Source: Parvimonas sp000223315
GTDB lineage: Bacteria > Bacillota > Clostridia > Tissierellales > Peptoniphilaceae
Direction: 5' to 3'
DNA: 64,000 nt
NCBI GenBank assembly: GCA_050262155.1
Contig: CP189843.1
Location: 682,001 to 746,000, forward strand
Shown: positions 1-7,989 of the stretch, piece by piece
How positions within the stretch are numbered: the stretch's first letter is position 1
How the letters are laid out: every line of letters starts with the position of its first letter
Made by a program: the position numbers and the translations under genes
The notes under the pieces: generated by a model
Told to the model about the DNA's origin: nothing
The model's input: only the letters and a program-made list of their open reading frames with translations
Database searches by the model: none

Positions 1-1
1 A

Positions 2-190
2 GAAAAACTAAATTTAGATTTACAAAAATATGAATCAGAAATAAAAAGAGCATCTTCTAAACTTTCAAATGAAAAATTTGTTAATAATGCACCTGAAAAA
101 GTTGTAAATGAAGAAAGAGAAAAACTAAAAAAATATCAAAATATTTATGATGAAATATTGTCAAGTATTGAAAAAATAAAGAATAATTAG
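2..190 (+). CDS. valS: Valyl-tRNA synthetase, C-terminal end (partial)
   Basis: This is the last 62 codons of a gene that begins before the window. The translated tail is a lysine- and glutamate-rich helix containing KFVNNAPEKVVNEEREKL. That is the typical C-terminal coiled-coil arm of bacterial valyl-tRNA synthetase, which contacts the tRNA elbow while the enzyme charges tRNA-Val. The stop is TAG at 188-190. A small membrane-protein gene follows after 8 nt and no terminator is visible between them, so readthrough into the next genes is likely. Only the tail is seen, so identity rests on this one conserved stretch. Confidence 0.85.
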   Translation, partial: EKLNLDLQKYESEIKRASSKLSNEKFVNNAPEKVVNEEREKLKKYQNIYDEILSSIEKIKNN

Positions 191-198
191 GTGATTTT

Positions 199-399
199 AT
201 GAATATAGATTTTAATGTTATATTTATGACTTTTTTAATTGTGATACTTGTTAGTATTCAATATACTTTAAATAAAATATTGATAATTTTAAAGGAAATT
301 AAGGATACTGAAAAGAAAAAAATAGAATTTGAAAAAAATAAAAATAATAAAAAAATTGCTAAGGGGGACTATTTTGATGAACAAAAGAGAGGTTACTAG
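199..399 (+). CDS. Small membrane protein, 66 aa, unknown function
   Basis: The product has one hydrophobic segment (residues about 6-28) followed by a strongly basic, charged tail, which suggests a single-pass protein with a cytosolic tail. It starts 8 nt after valS behind an AGGTGAT ribosome site. Its 3' end overlaps the start of hpt by 23 nt in another frame, so the two are probably translationally coupled. I do not recognise a family. The tight packing and good ribosome site are the main reasons to believe it is real. Confidence 0.55.
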   Translation: MNIDFNVIFMTFLIVILVSIQYTLNKILIILKEIKDTEKKKIEFEKNKNNKKIAKGDYFDEQKRGY

Positions 400-898
400 A
401 TTTACAAGAGAAGAAATTGCTAATAGAGTGAAAGAACTTGGAAAACAAATTTCTAAAGATTATGCAGAAAAAGAGTTAGTTGCAATAGGTCTTTTAAGAG
501 GCAGTTTCGTATTTCTTGCGGATTTAGTTAGAGAGATAGACAATCCAATAGTAGTAGATTTTATAACAACTTCATCTTATGAACATTCTGAAATTTCGAC
601 AGGTACAGTTAATATTATTTCTGATTTGAGAGAAGATATTGAGGGAAAAGATGTTCTTATTGTAGATGATATTATGGATTCAGGAAATACTTTAAAAAAT
701 ATTAAGGAGTATATTTTTAGTAAAAATCCAAAAAGTGTTAAAACTTGTGTAATGCTTGATAAACCTTGTAGAAGAGAAGTAGATATAGTTCCGGATTATT
801 TTGGATTTGAAATTGAAGATTGGTTTATAGTTGGATACGGTCTTAACTATGGAAACAAGTATAGAAATATTCCTTATATTTTTTCTTATGAGGACTAA
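377..898 (+). CDS. hpt: Hypoxanthine phosphoribosyltransferase
   Basis: The enzyme salvages hypoxanthine or guanine with PRPP to make IMP or GMP in the cytosol. The PRPP-binding motif VLIVDDIMDSGNTL is present, with the acidic pair at Asp97-Asp98. Upstream is the family's DFITTSSY region. The reading frame is open from 329, but I place the start at ATG 377 because AAGGGGG lies 10 nt upstream and this gives 173 aa, the usual family length. It overlaps the preceding small gene and is followed after 2 nt by a methyltransferase gene, so it sits within one transcript. Confidence 0.93.
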   Translation: MNKREVTRFTREEIANRVKELGKQISKDYAEKELVAIGLLRGSFVFLADLVREIDNPIVVDFITTSSYEHSEISTGTVNIISDLREDIEGKDVLIVDDIMDSGNTLKNIKEYIFSKNPKSVKTCVMLDKPCRREVDIVPDYFGFEIEDWFIVGYGLNYGNKYRNIPYIFSYED

Positions 899-900
899 AT

Positions 901-1632
901 ATGTACGATAAATTTTCTTATATTTATGATGAACTTATGAAAAGGCAAGTAGATTATAATCTACTTGCCTCTAATGTTATACAAATATGTAATGATAATA
1001 ATATTGATGTAAAAAATATTTTAGAATGTGGAATGGGTAGTGGAAATTTAACAGAACAATTTTTAAAAAGAAAAATTGATGTTGACGGTTTTGATATTTC
1101 AGATAATATGTTATCCATCGCTTATAACAAATTGATAGATTATAATAATGTTAATATTCTGAAGGGGGATATAAGAACTTTTGTTTCTAATAAAAAATAT
1201 AATTTAATATGTTGTTTTTTTGATGTTTTAAATTATATAAAAAATTTAGATGAAATTGAGTTATTCTTACAAAATGCAAAAAAACAGATGAATGAGAATT
1301 CTATTTTAATGTTTGATGTGAATTCAGAATATAAGCTTAAAGAGTATTTGGGAAACAATACTTTTGTAGTTGAAGAAGATGATATTTATTATGTTTGGAG
1401 AAATTCTCTTTATAAAAAATATATAGATTTTGAAATTGATTTTTTTATAAAAAAAGAAAAAAATATCTATGAAAAAATTAAAGAAACTCAAAGGCAATAT
1501 ATTCATTCTGAAAATGATATATTAAAACTAATTGAGAAAAATAACTTTAAAATTTCAGATATTTTAGATTTTGAAACCTTTAAAAATAAGAGAAAAAACA
1601 CTTATAGAATACTATATATCTTAAAAATTTGA
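901..1632 (+). CDS. Class I SAM-dependent methyltransferase
   Basis: The product is a 243-aa soluble Rossmann-fold methyltransferase. Motif I is ILECGMGSGNLT (Gly44, Gly46, Gly48), the acidic residue that holds the SAM ribose lies in VDGFDIS (Asp65), and LKGDIR follows as a motif II-like strand. The N-terminus (MYDKFSYIYDELM) is typical of the small YqeM-like methyltransferases found in Firmicutes. The substrate cannot be told from the sequence. The gene starts 2 nt after hpt and is probably coupled to it. Codons 15-24 contain an unusual 28-bp perfect palindrome. Confidence 0.85.
   Translation: MYDKFSYIYDELMKRQVDYNLLASNVIQICNDNNIDVKNILECGMGSGNLTEQFLKRKIDVDGFDISDNMLSIAYNKLIDYNNVNILKGDIRTFVSNKKYNLICCFFDVLNYIKNLDEIELFLQNAKKQMNENSILMFDVNSEYKLKEYLGNNTFVVEEDDIYYVWRNSLYKKYIDFEIDFFIKKEKNIYEKIKETQRQYIHSENDILKLIEKNNFKISDILDFETFKNKRKNTYRILYILKI
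943..970 (+). repeat. 28-bp perfect palindrome inside the methyltransferase gene
   Basis: The arms are AGGCAAGTAGATTA (943-956) and TAATCTACTTGCCT (957-970), with no mismatch and no spacer. It lies inside coding sequence, about 40 nt after the start codon, and has no T-run after it. In RNA it would form a strong hairpin near the ribosome site. Its function is unknown. Confidence 0.9.
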
Positions 1633-1634
1633 GT

Positions 1635-1663
1635 TTGACAAATATAATAGATGAGTATATAAT
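1635..1663 (+). promoter_or_regulatory. Consensus sigma-A promoter for the DUF819 gene
   Basis: TTGACA (1635-1640) and TATAAT (1658-1663) are separated by 17 bp, a perfect vegetative promoter. The expected start of transcription is near 1670, giving a leader of about 40 nt before the AAGGAGG ribosome site. Confidence 0.88.
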
Positions 1664-1711
1664 AAAGAAGGATGTGAAAAGCATTCCATATATTTTTAAG
1701 GAGGTATTTAT

Positions 1712-2977
1712 ATGTTATATTTTGCTCAAGAAGTGACAAAACAACAATATTGGTCACTTATTAAGACAGATAATACATTGGTGTTATTAGCTATTTTATG
1801 TGCAATAGCCGCTTTCAGTATTTATCTTGAACAAACTTACAGCTGGGCTGGTAAAATTACAGGTTGTATTTTGGCATTAGCTTTTACAATGGTTTTATCA
1901 AATGCTAAAATTATTCCGGCAGAAGATACAAAAGCATATGATATAGTATGGGGTTGGGTAGTTCCTCTTGCAATTCCTATGTTGTTATTTAAAGCAGACT
2001 TAAAGAAGGTTTGGAAAGAATCTGGAAGACTTATATGGATTTATTTACTCAGTGGTCTAGGAACAATTTTAGGAGCATTTGCTGCTTTTTTCCTATTAAA
2101 AAACTTTATTCCGGAACTTTATAAATTAAGTGCAATGATGGTTGGTACTTATACCGGTGGTAGTATGAACTTAACTGCTATGGCAGATGCATTTCCTTTA
2201 GATGATAAAGGATTACTTGGTTCTGCAGTTGTAGCTGATAACTTGTTTATGGGAATTTACTTTGTGAGTTTAACAATTATTCCTACAATGAAATTTTTTA
2301 GAAAACACTATTCTCATCCTTATGAAGATGAAATGGAAAAATTAGGCTCAGCCGGAGAAAACAAGGCAGCTCAATTTTGGTCAAAAAAGGATGTTTCTTT
2401 GTTGGATGTTGCAAAAGTAGTATCTTTTTCATTTGCAATAGTTGCAATTTCTACAGAATTAGGTGCATATATTTCAGGATTTAAGCCTGATACTAATAGT
2501 ATGGGTACAGGATTGAAATTTATAGTTGATTTATTCTTTGGTTTAATAGGTAGTAAATATCTGTTAATGACTACAATTACTGTTCTTTTAGCTACTTATA
2601 CTAAAGTTCTAGCTAAGGTATCCGGTGCCGAAGAAATTGGAACATTTTTAATTCATATTTTCTTTGGAGCTATCGGAGCACCTGCTTCAATTGAAATTAT
2701 TTTAAAGAAAGCACCTTGGTTATTAGTATTCTGTATTCTTATTGTAGTTATAAATATGCTTGTTTCATTTATTTTCGGTAAGATTTTCAAATTTTCAATT
2801 GAGGAAGTTTGTATTGCATCAAATGCTAATATTGGTGGCCCAACAACAGCTGCTGCACTTGCTATAGCGAGAGGCTGGAATCAATTAGTTGTTCCTGCAA
2901 TGTTAGTTGGTATTTTAGGATATGTTATCGGTAACTATTACGGTGTATTTATTGGTAACATATTGAAGTTGTTCTAG
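1712..2977 (+). CDS. DUF819 family integral membrane protein
   Basis: This 421-aa protein is almost entirely hydrophobic, with about ten to twelve membrane segments. Two internal glycine-rich motifs, GTYTGGSMNLTAMADAF and SNANIGGPTTAAALAIARG, occupy equivalent places in the two halves and are the hallmark of the DUF819 (YjcL-like) family. Members look like secondary transporters, but the substrate is unknown. A near-perfect promoter and AAGGAGG ribosome site suggest strong expression. The OsmC gene follows after 2 nt and is probably in the same transcript. Confidence 0.85.
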   Translation: MLYFAQEVTKQQYWSLIKTDNTLVLLAILCAIAAFSIYLEQTYSWAGKITGCILALAFTMVLSNAKIIPAEDTKAYDIVWGWVVPLAIPMLLFKADLKKVWKESGRLIWIYLLSGLGTILGAFAAFFLLKNFIPELYKLSAMMVGTYTGGSMNLTAMADAFPLDDKGLLGSAVVADNLFMGIYFVSLTIIPTMKFFRKHYSHPYEDEMEKLGSAGENKAAQFWSKKDVSLLDVAKVVSFSFAIVAISTELGAYISGFKPDTNSMGTGLKFIVDLFFGLIGSKYLLMTTITVLLATYTKVLAKVSGAEEIGTFLIHIFFGAIGAPASIEIILKKAPWLLVFCILIVVINMLVSFIFGKIFKFSIEEVCIASNANIGGPTTAAALAIARGWNQLVVPAMLVGILGYVIGNYYGVFIGNILKLF

Positions 2978-2979
2978 TT

Positions 2980-3405
2980 ATGATTTGTAATATAAGATTA
3001 GATAAAAATGGAGAGATGATTTTATCCAGTAATGGACAGGAGATAATAACACATAGTTTAAAATGTAAAGAAATAAATTCCGGATATATGTCACCGGGTG
3101 CTATGTTTATGGGAGCCCTTGCAGGCTGTAAGGTTTTAACTTTTATGAAATCTGCAAAGTATTATAAAATTAAATTTGAAGATTTAAATATTGAAGTTGA
3201 AGCTTATGTTGTAAGTACTGATAATATAGGAGATACTCCATTTAAAAATCAAGAATATTCAGAAATAAGAACAAAATATTCTTTGAAAACAGATGCAAGC
3301 ATTGATCAACTTGATAGAGTAATTAATCTTGCAAATAAAATATGCACCGTAAATTTAGCTGTTGATAAGAATATAAAACAGTTTCATACAATTGAATTAT
3401 TATAA
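2980..3405 (+). CDS. OsmC family protein
   Basis: This 141-aa cytosolic protein has the OsmC/Ohr layout: an N-terminal strand region, a central helix with ALAGCKVLTFM carrying the first cysteine, and a C-terminal CTVNLAV carrying the second. In the peroxiredoxin-like members these two cysteines reduce organic hydroperoxides. Many OsmC proteins are uncharacterised, so the exact activity is open. No good ribosome site is visible; the start lies 2 nt after the DUF819 stop, suggesting translational coupling. A terminator follows. Confidence 0.8.
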   Translation: MICNIRLDKNGEMILSSNGQEIITHSLKCKEINSGYMSPGAMFMGALAGCKVLTFMKSAKYYKIKFEDLNIEVEAYVVSTDNIGDTPFKNQEYSEIRTKYSLKTDASIDQLDRVINLANKICTVNLAVDKNIKQFHTIELL

Positions 3406-3410
3406 ATTTA

Positions 3411-3444
3411 AAAAATCACAGATAAAATATTCTGTGATTTTTTT
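3411..3444 (+). terminator. Rho-independent terminator after the OsmC gene
   Basis: The stem AAAAATCACAGA pairs with TCTGTGATTTTT around an 8-nt loop and runs into seven Ts. Confidence 0.88.
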
Positions 3445-3460
3445 ATAAGATGTTTTAATC

Positions 3461-3489
3461 TTTACAATAGTATTTATTAATGGTATAAT
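3461..3489 (+). promoter_or_regulatory. Promoter for the secreted 457-aa protein
   Basis: TTTACA (3461-3466) and TATAAT (3484-3489) are separated by 17 bp. They lie just after a terminator and 27 nt before the start codon. Confidence 0.8.
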
Positions 3490-3515
3490 ACTCGTATATA
3501 GGACTGGAGGAAAAT

Positions 3516-4889
3516 ATGAAAAATAAATTTTTACTCATGATAACGTTACTTTGCTTTTTATTGAGCAATTCTTACATAACTAAAGCTGAAGGAAGTAATT
3601 TAACTGATAACTATAGAATTTATGAACCCTTTAATTTATCTGATACTAAAAATTTAGAATTAACTGGAGATTCAATAATAGATTTTTCAAATGCAAATTC
3701 AAATGAAAATAAATTAGATGGAATATATAAAGCAAATTATACTCTTAAAAGTACAAATAATGGAAATTCAACTTTAAAAATGGGATTAACATTTAATAGT
3801 AGCATCGAAAAGCTAAGTAATTTTTCAATTAAAATAGATGGAGCAGAGGTACCATATTCTTTTAAATTTTTAAATGATAAATTTAAGACGCCAACAGGAA
3901 GTGAATTTTATAAAGAAATAGTTAGTAATATAGATTCTCCAATTTATGAACCTGTTAATTTTAAAAAAGAAGATGTTGGAACTCTTAGAAAATTTAATTT
4001 AGAGTCAAGCAATGCAGAAAATTTAAAATATGAGATTACTATTAAATATTCAACTGATAAAACAAAGTTGTTTTTGTCAGGTGGTGAAGATGTCAAAGTT
4101 GAAGAAAATAAAAATAATAAAACTTTAATCTTAACGCATGAGTTTAGCGGTAAAAGCAAAACTCCTATTTTATATACAATTGGAAATGATGTAAATATAA
4201 CAACAAAGGTATTTTTAGGAGATAAACAAGTTAACTCAGGATATAAAGAAAATATTGAAAAATCAACAATTAATGTTGAAAATTTTTTAAAGACTATTTT
4301 TTTAGGAGAAGTTCCTGAAAATGTTCGACAAAGATTTTCAGAGGATAATTTATATGAAATATTTGTTGAAAATTTTGATAAAATTTTAGGTGGTATTGGA
4401 TATGACAGTTTAGGAGTTTTGAAATCAACTGCAGATAAACAAATTGTTGTAACTTTTGAAACTTCAATTGAACCTAAAGTTGAAAAAAAATTAAGTGTTG
4501 AATATCCAATTTCAGCGACTCTTACAACTGTAAATAATATTAATGTAATGAAATTAAATTTAGAAAGTTCTTCACTTTCTACTTTTGATAATTTTAAAAG
4601 TTTTAAATATAAATTTTTAGGTAATGATGATTACAAGTATATTATAAATTCAAATACAAAATATATTAATACTAAAAACGGTTCAGAAATAACATTAAAA
4701 AAGTCTAATTTAGAACTTATTACAAACTTAATTTATAAGGAAAAATATGTAAAAGGAATTAGTGAAAAAGATGTAAAATCTTATACTAATTATGCATTAA
4801 TCATATTAGGAATTTCTGAAGTGGTTGGAGTTTTGTATTTAAAGAATATGTATTTTAAAGATAAAAAAATTAATAGAAGAAAAAGATAA
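3516..4889 (+). CDS. Secreted, C-terminally membrane-anchored protein, unknown function
   Basis: The 457-aa product begins with a clear signal peptide (KNKFLLMITLLCFLLSNSYITKAEG, cut expected near residue 25). It ends with one membrane segment (about residues 425-445) followed by a basic tail, KDKKINRRKR. This gives a type I topology with about 400 residues outside. There is no LPXTG sorting motif. The outer part is rich in Asn, Lys and Ser and looks beta-rich, like surface proteins of Gram-positive bacteria, but I recognise no family. It is a single-gene transcript with its own promoter and terminator. Confidence 0.75.
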   Translation: MKNKFLLMITLLCFLLSNSYITKAEGSNLTDNYRIYEPFNLSDTKNLELTGDSIIDFSNANSNENKLDGIYKANYTLKSTNNGNSTLKMGLTFNSSIEKLSNFSIKIDGAEVPYSFKFLNDKFKTPTGSEFYKEIVSNIDSPIYEPVNFKKEDVGTLRKFNLESSNAENLKYEITIKYSTDKTKLFLSGGEDVKVEENKNNKTLILTHEFSGKSKTPILYTIGNDVNITTKVFLGDKQVNSGYKENIEKSTINVENFLKTIFLGEVPENVRQRFSEDNLYEIFVENFDKILGGIGYDSLGVLKSTADKQIVVTFETSIEPKVEKKLSVEYPISATLTTVNNINVMKLNLESSSLSTFDNFKSFKYKFLGNDDYKYIINSNTKYINTKNGSEITLKKSNLELITNLIYKEKYVKGISEKDVKSYTNYALIILGISEVVGVLYLKNMYFKDKKINRRKR

Positions 4890-4915
4890 AATCGAAATTC
4901 ATTTTCGATTTTTTT
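4888..4915 (+). terminator. Rho-independent terminator
   Basis: AAAATCGAAA and TTTTCGATTT pair around a 4-nt loop, followed by a T-run. The first bases overlap the stop codon of the secreted-protein gene. Confidence 0.85.
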
Positions 4916-4928
4916 CTTTTTATTGCAT

Positions 4929-4958
4929 TTGCAACATAAAATAAGTAAAAAATATAGT
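4929..4958 (+). promoter_or_regulatory. Likely promoter of the DUF1858/GTPase/ABC operon
   Basis: TTGCAA (4929-4934) and TATAGT (4953-4958) are 18 bp apart, shortly after a terminator and about 30 nt before the operon's first gene. Confidence 0.55.
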
Positions 4959-4986
4959 AATATAAATATATTATAAGGAGGTAAAT

Positions 4987-6204
4987 ATGAATAAAATAAA
5001 TTTTGATGATAAATTATATAATATTTTAAATGGAAATGAAAAACTTTTACAATTTTTTATTAATAATGGGTTTGATCAATTAAAAAATGAAAAAATGTTA
5101 AAAACAATGGGTAAAATGGTTTCTTTAAATATGGCTTTAAAAGTTAGAGGAATTAATAAAGCTGCTTTCGAAGAAAAGCTAGATTTGTTTTTGAATGACG
5201 AACATAGTTCTGTTGATAAATCACTTGAAGAAGAAAACTCATTAACAGGGGATGTTATTGTAAAAGGTGTTTTACCATGTCCTTTAAAAATTCCTATTCT
5301 AGATGCTCTTGATAAATTTGTTGAAGATGAAAAGACGAATGATTTAACAATTGGATATGAACTAAAGTCAGCAAATTTAGGTTTAGATTGGATTGAAAAT
5401 GATATTGATTCCGGAGATATTAATAAGGTTGCAGATATTATGATTTCAGCAGGTTTTGAGTTATTTTTTGATAAAGATAAATTTGGGAAATTTTTTGAAG
5501 AGGATAAATTTTATATAGAAAATAAGCAGATGAATAAAGACTTTGATAATGAAAAAATCTGTTTAAGAGATCCAAAAAATATCTACAATATTATTGCAGT
5601 AGTTCCTTGTGTATTTTTAGTGAATGAAAATAATCTTAATGGAAGAAAAATTCCTACTTCTTGGGAAGATTTACTTTTTAGCGGAGATTATATTGATAGT
5701 GTAGCGATACCGTTATCTGATTTAGATATGTTTAATGCTTTAGTTGTAAACATTTATGCAAAATGGGGAATTAAAGGAATCAAGGCATTGGCAAAAATAT
5801 ATAAGAAGAGTTTACATCCTGCAGAAATGGTTAAGAAAAAAGGAGATTCAAAAAATAATCCACTTGTTAGTATAACACCATATTTTTTTACACAAATGGT
5901 ATCAAGAAGTTCTGCACTAAAAGTTGTTTGGCCAAAAGATGGTGCAATTGTCAGCCCTGTGTTTATAATGGCTAAAAAGGATAATGAAAAAGCTCAAAAA
6001 GTTGTTGAATTTTTTAGAAATGAAGATGTTGGAAAATTACTTTCTTCAAATGGAAAATTTCCTACTACAGTTTATGGTGTAGATAATATGATGAATAAAG
6101 ACTATGGATTTTTATTCTGTGGTTGGGATTATATTCATAATAATGATATAGTAAAGGTTATGGAAGAATCTGAAAGGATTTTTAATGAAGAAATATTAAA
6201 ATAG
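4987..6204 (+). CDS. DUF1858-like domain fused to a solute-binding-protein-like domain
   Basis: The 405-aa product has two parts. Residues about 5-65 look like a DUF1858 helical domain (LLQFFINNGF..., MLKTMGKMVSLNMAL). Residues about 85-400 resemble a class 2 periplasmic solute-binding protein (PTSWEDLL, VAIPLSDLDMFNALV, DGAIVSPVFIMAKK, FFRNEDVGKLLSSNG). There is no signal peptide or lipobox, so it should stay in the cytosol, which is unusual for this fold. It is the first gene of a set with a Cys-rich GTPase and an ABC ATPase, and no permease gene is present. I infer cytosolic binding of a metal complex or cofactor; the ligand is unknown. Confidence 0.65.
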   Translation: MNKINFDDKLYNILNGNEKLLQFFINNGFDQLKNEKMLKTMGKMVSLNMALKVRGINKAAFEEKLDLFLNDEHSSVDKSLEEENSLTGDVIVKGVLPCPLKIPILDALDKFVEDEKTNDLTIGYELKSANLGLDWIENDIDSGDINKVADIMISAGFELFFDKDKFGKFFEEDKFYIENKQMNKDFDNEKICLRDPKNIYNIIAVVPCVFLVNENNLNGRKIPTSWEDLLFSGDYIDSVAIPLSDLDMFNALVVNIYAKWGIKGIKALAKIYKKSLHPAEMVKKKGDSKNNPLVSITPYFFTQMVSRSSALKVVWPKDGAIVSPVFIMAKKDNEKAQKVVEFFRNEDVGKLLSSNGKFPTTVYGVDNMMNKDYGFLFCGWDYIHNNDIVKVMEESERIFNEEILK

Positions 6205-6212
6205 AGGTTTAT

Positions 6213-6914
6213 ATGAATTTAGTAGTATTTTCAGGTCCTCCTTCATCAGGGAAGACCAGTGTAATAGTAAAGACAATTGAAAACTTAAAAAATAGAGGTA
6301 TTAAAGCAGGAGTAGTTAAGTTTGACTGTTTATATACTGATGACGATTTAATTTATAAAAAAAATAATATTTTAGTTAGAAAAGGACTATCTGGTGCTTT
6401 GTGTCCAGATCACTTCTTTGTTTCAAATATTGAAGAAGTTGTTCAATGGGGAATTAGTAATGAATTGGACATTTTAATAACAGAATCAGCTGGACTTTGC
6501 AATAGATGTTCACCATATATTAAAAATATAAAAGCTGTTTGTGTTATTGATAATTTATCTGGTATAAATACACCTAAAAAAATTGGTCCAATGTTAAAAA
6601 GTGCGGATTATGTTGTTATAACAAAAGGAGATATTGTTTCCCAGGCTGAAAGAGAAGTTTTTTCTTCAAGAGTTGCTTCTGTTAATCCAAGTTCTATAGT
6701 TATGAATATAAATGGACTTACAGGACAAGGAACTTATGAATTAAGTACTTTATTGTATGATGAAAAGAATTCAATAAATACAGTTAATGGTATGGAATTA
6801 AAATTTGCGATGCCAACTGCATTGTGTTCTTACTGCTTGGGAGAGAAGAAAATAGGAGCAAAATATCAAATGGGAAATATCAAAAAAATGAAATTGGAGG
6901 ATAAAAATGCGTAA
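6213..6914 (+). CDS. HypB/G3E-like GTPase with extra cysteine motifs
   Basis: This 233-aa P-loop protein has GPPSSGKT at residues 8-15, an ESAGLC segment (91-96) resembling the conserved switch of HypB-type GTPases, and TKGD (137-140) in place of NKxD. Relatives such as HypB, UreG and CobW/G3E proteins drive metal insertion into enzymes. Cysteines are placed suggestively: C96-x2-C99 right after the switch and C205-x2-C208 near the C-terminus, plus C39, C64 and C110. They may form a metal site. It lies 8 nt after the solute-binding-like gene and overlaps the next by 8 nt, so the three are coupled. The target enzyme is not known. Confidence 0.75.
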   Translation: MNLVVFSGPPSSGKTSVIVKTIENLKNRGIKAGVVKFDCLYTDDDLIYKKNNILVRKGLSGALCPDHFFVSNIEEVVQWGISNELDILITESAGLCNRCSPYIKNIKAVCVIDNLSGINTPKKIGPMLKSADYVVITKGDIVSQAEREVFSSRVASVNPSSIVMNINGLTGQGTYELSTLLYDEKNSINTVNGMELKFAMPTALCSYCLGEKKIGAKYQMGNIKKMKLEDKNA

Positions 6915-7914
6915 TCTAAAAATTGAAAAATTAATTGAAAAATATCCTTTTGTTGAAGTTTTTTTTGAAGAAAATAACTTTGATATTTCAAATAGTAAAC
7001 ATTTATCATTTGCAGAGTATTTACATTCATTTTCTGAAGAAGAAAAAGAAGAACTTGCGATAGACGAAGAACTGCTTTGTGATTCATTAGAAATATATAT
7101 AAATCAAATGAAAAGTTTTTTAGGACTAGAAGATGATGAAGTAAATTCAATAACTTTACTAGCTGGTACAGATAAATTTGGTAATAAAGAAAATTACGAT
7201 GAATTTATAGTAAATAAATCAGAAATAATTTCAATTGTTGGTCCTACAGGAAGTGGAAAATCAAGACTATTAGGAGATATTGAATGGGTAGCAGATAGAG
7301 ATACTCCCACTAATAGAAAAATTTTAATAAATGGGAAAGACGCTGATAAGAAATGGAGATTAAGTGCTAATAATAAATTAGTATCTCAACTTTCTCAAAA
7401 TATGAATTTTGTTATGGATTTATCCGCTTATGAATTTATAGAACTTCACGCTAAAAGTAGAATGGTTGAAAATGAAGAAGAAGTAATTAACAAAATAATT
7501 GTAGAAGCAAATAAACTTGCAGGAGAAAAATTTGACTTAAATACTCCTATAACTTCATTAAGTGGTGGACAGTCTAGAGCTTTAATGATTGCAGATACAG
7601 CAATTTTAAGTTCATCTCCGATTGTTTTGATTGATGAGATTGAAAATGCAGGAATTGATAGGAAAAAAGCTTTAGATTTACTAGTAAGTGAAAATAAAAT
7701 TGTTTTAATGGCAACACATGACCCGATATTAGCTTTGATTGCTGATAAGAGAATTGTAATAAATAATGGAGCTATAGTTGCGATACATAAAACAACTGAA
7801 AAAGAAAAGGAATTACTTTTAGAACTTGAAAAAATGGATAATGTTATTCAAGATTTAAGAAAAGAATTAAGATATGGCAACTCACTTTCAAATTTTAAAA
7901 TAAATTCTAAATGA
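6907..7914 (+). CDS. Soluble ABC-type ATPase with N-terminal helical domain
   Basis: The 335-aa protein carries a full ABC ATPase: Walker A GPTGSGKS (112-119), signature LSGGQ (218-222), Walker B ending Asp243-Glu244, and switch His271 (ATHDP). The first 70 or so residues (IEKLIEKYPFVEVFFEENNF) resemble the DUF1858-like head of the first protein in this operon. No membrane segment and no permease are present, so it probably remodels or loads a soluble partner rather than importing a solute. The start overlaps the GTPase gene by 8 nt. Confidence 0.75.
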   Translation: MRNLKIEKLIEKYPFVEVFFEENNFDISNSKHLSFAEYLHSFSEEEKEELAIDEELLCDSLEIYINQMKSFLGLEDDEVNSITLLAGTDKFGNKENYDEFIVNKSEIISIVGPTGSGKSRLLGDIEWVADRDTPTNRKILINGKDADKKWRLSANNKLVSQLSQNMNFVMDLSAYEFIELHAKSRMVENEEEVINKIIVEANKLAGEKFDLNTPITSLSGGQSRALMIADTAILSSSPIVLIDEIENAGIDRKKALDLLVSENKIVLMATHDPILALIADKRIVINNGAIVAIHKTTEKEKELLLELEKMDNVIQDLRKELRYGNSLSNFKINSK

Positions 7915-7943
7915 TTGACTTTTTTAATTTGCTGTATTATAAT
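7915..7943 (+). promoter_or_regulatory. Promoter for the two small membrane proteins
   Basis: TTGACT (7915-7920) and TATAAT (7938-7943) with a 17-bp spacer begin immediately after the ABC ATPase stop codon. Confidence 0.85.
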
Positions 7944-7989
7944 ACTTTTATAAAGTATACATTGTACAGTGAAATAGGAGGAAATTATT

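Noticed and set aside
329..376. Upstream extension of hpt
   Set aside because: The extra 16 residues are not part of the family, and AAGGGGG sits right before ATG 377.
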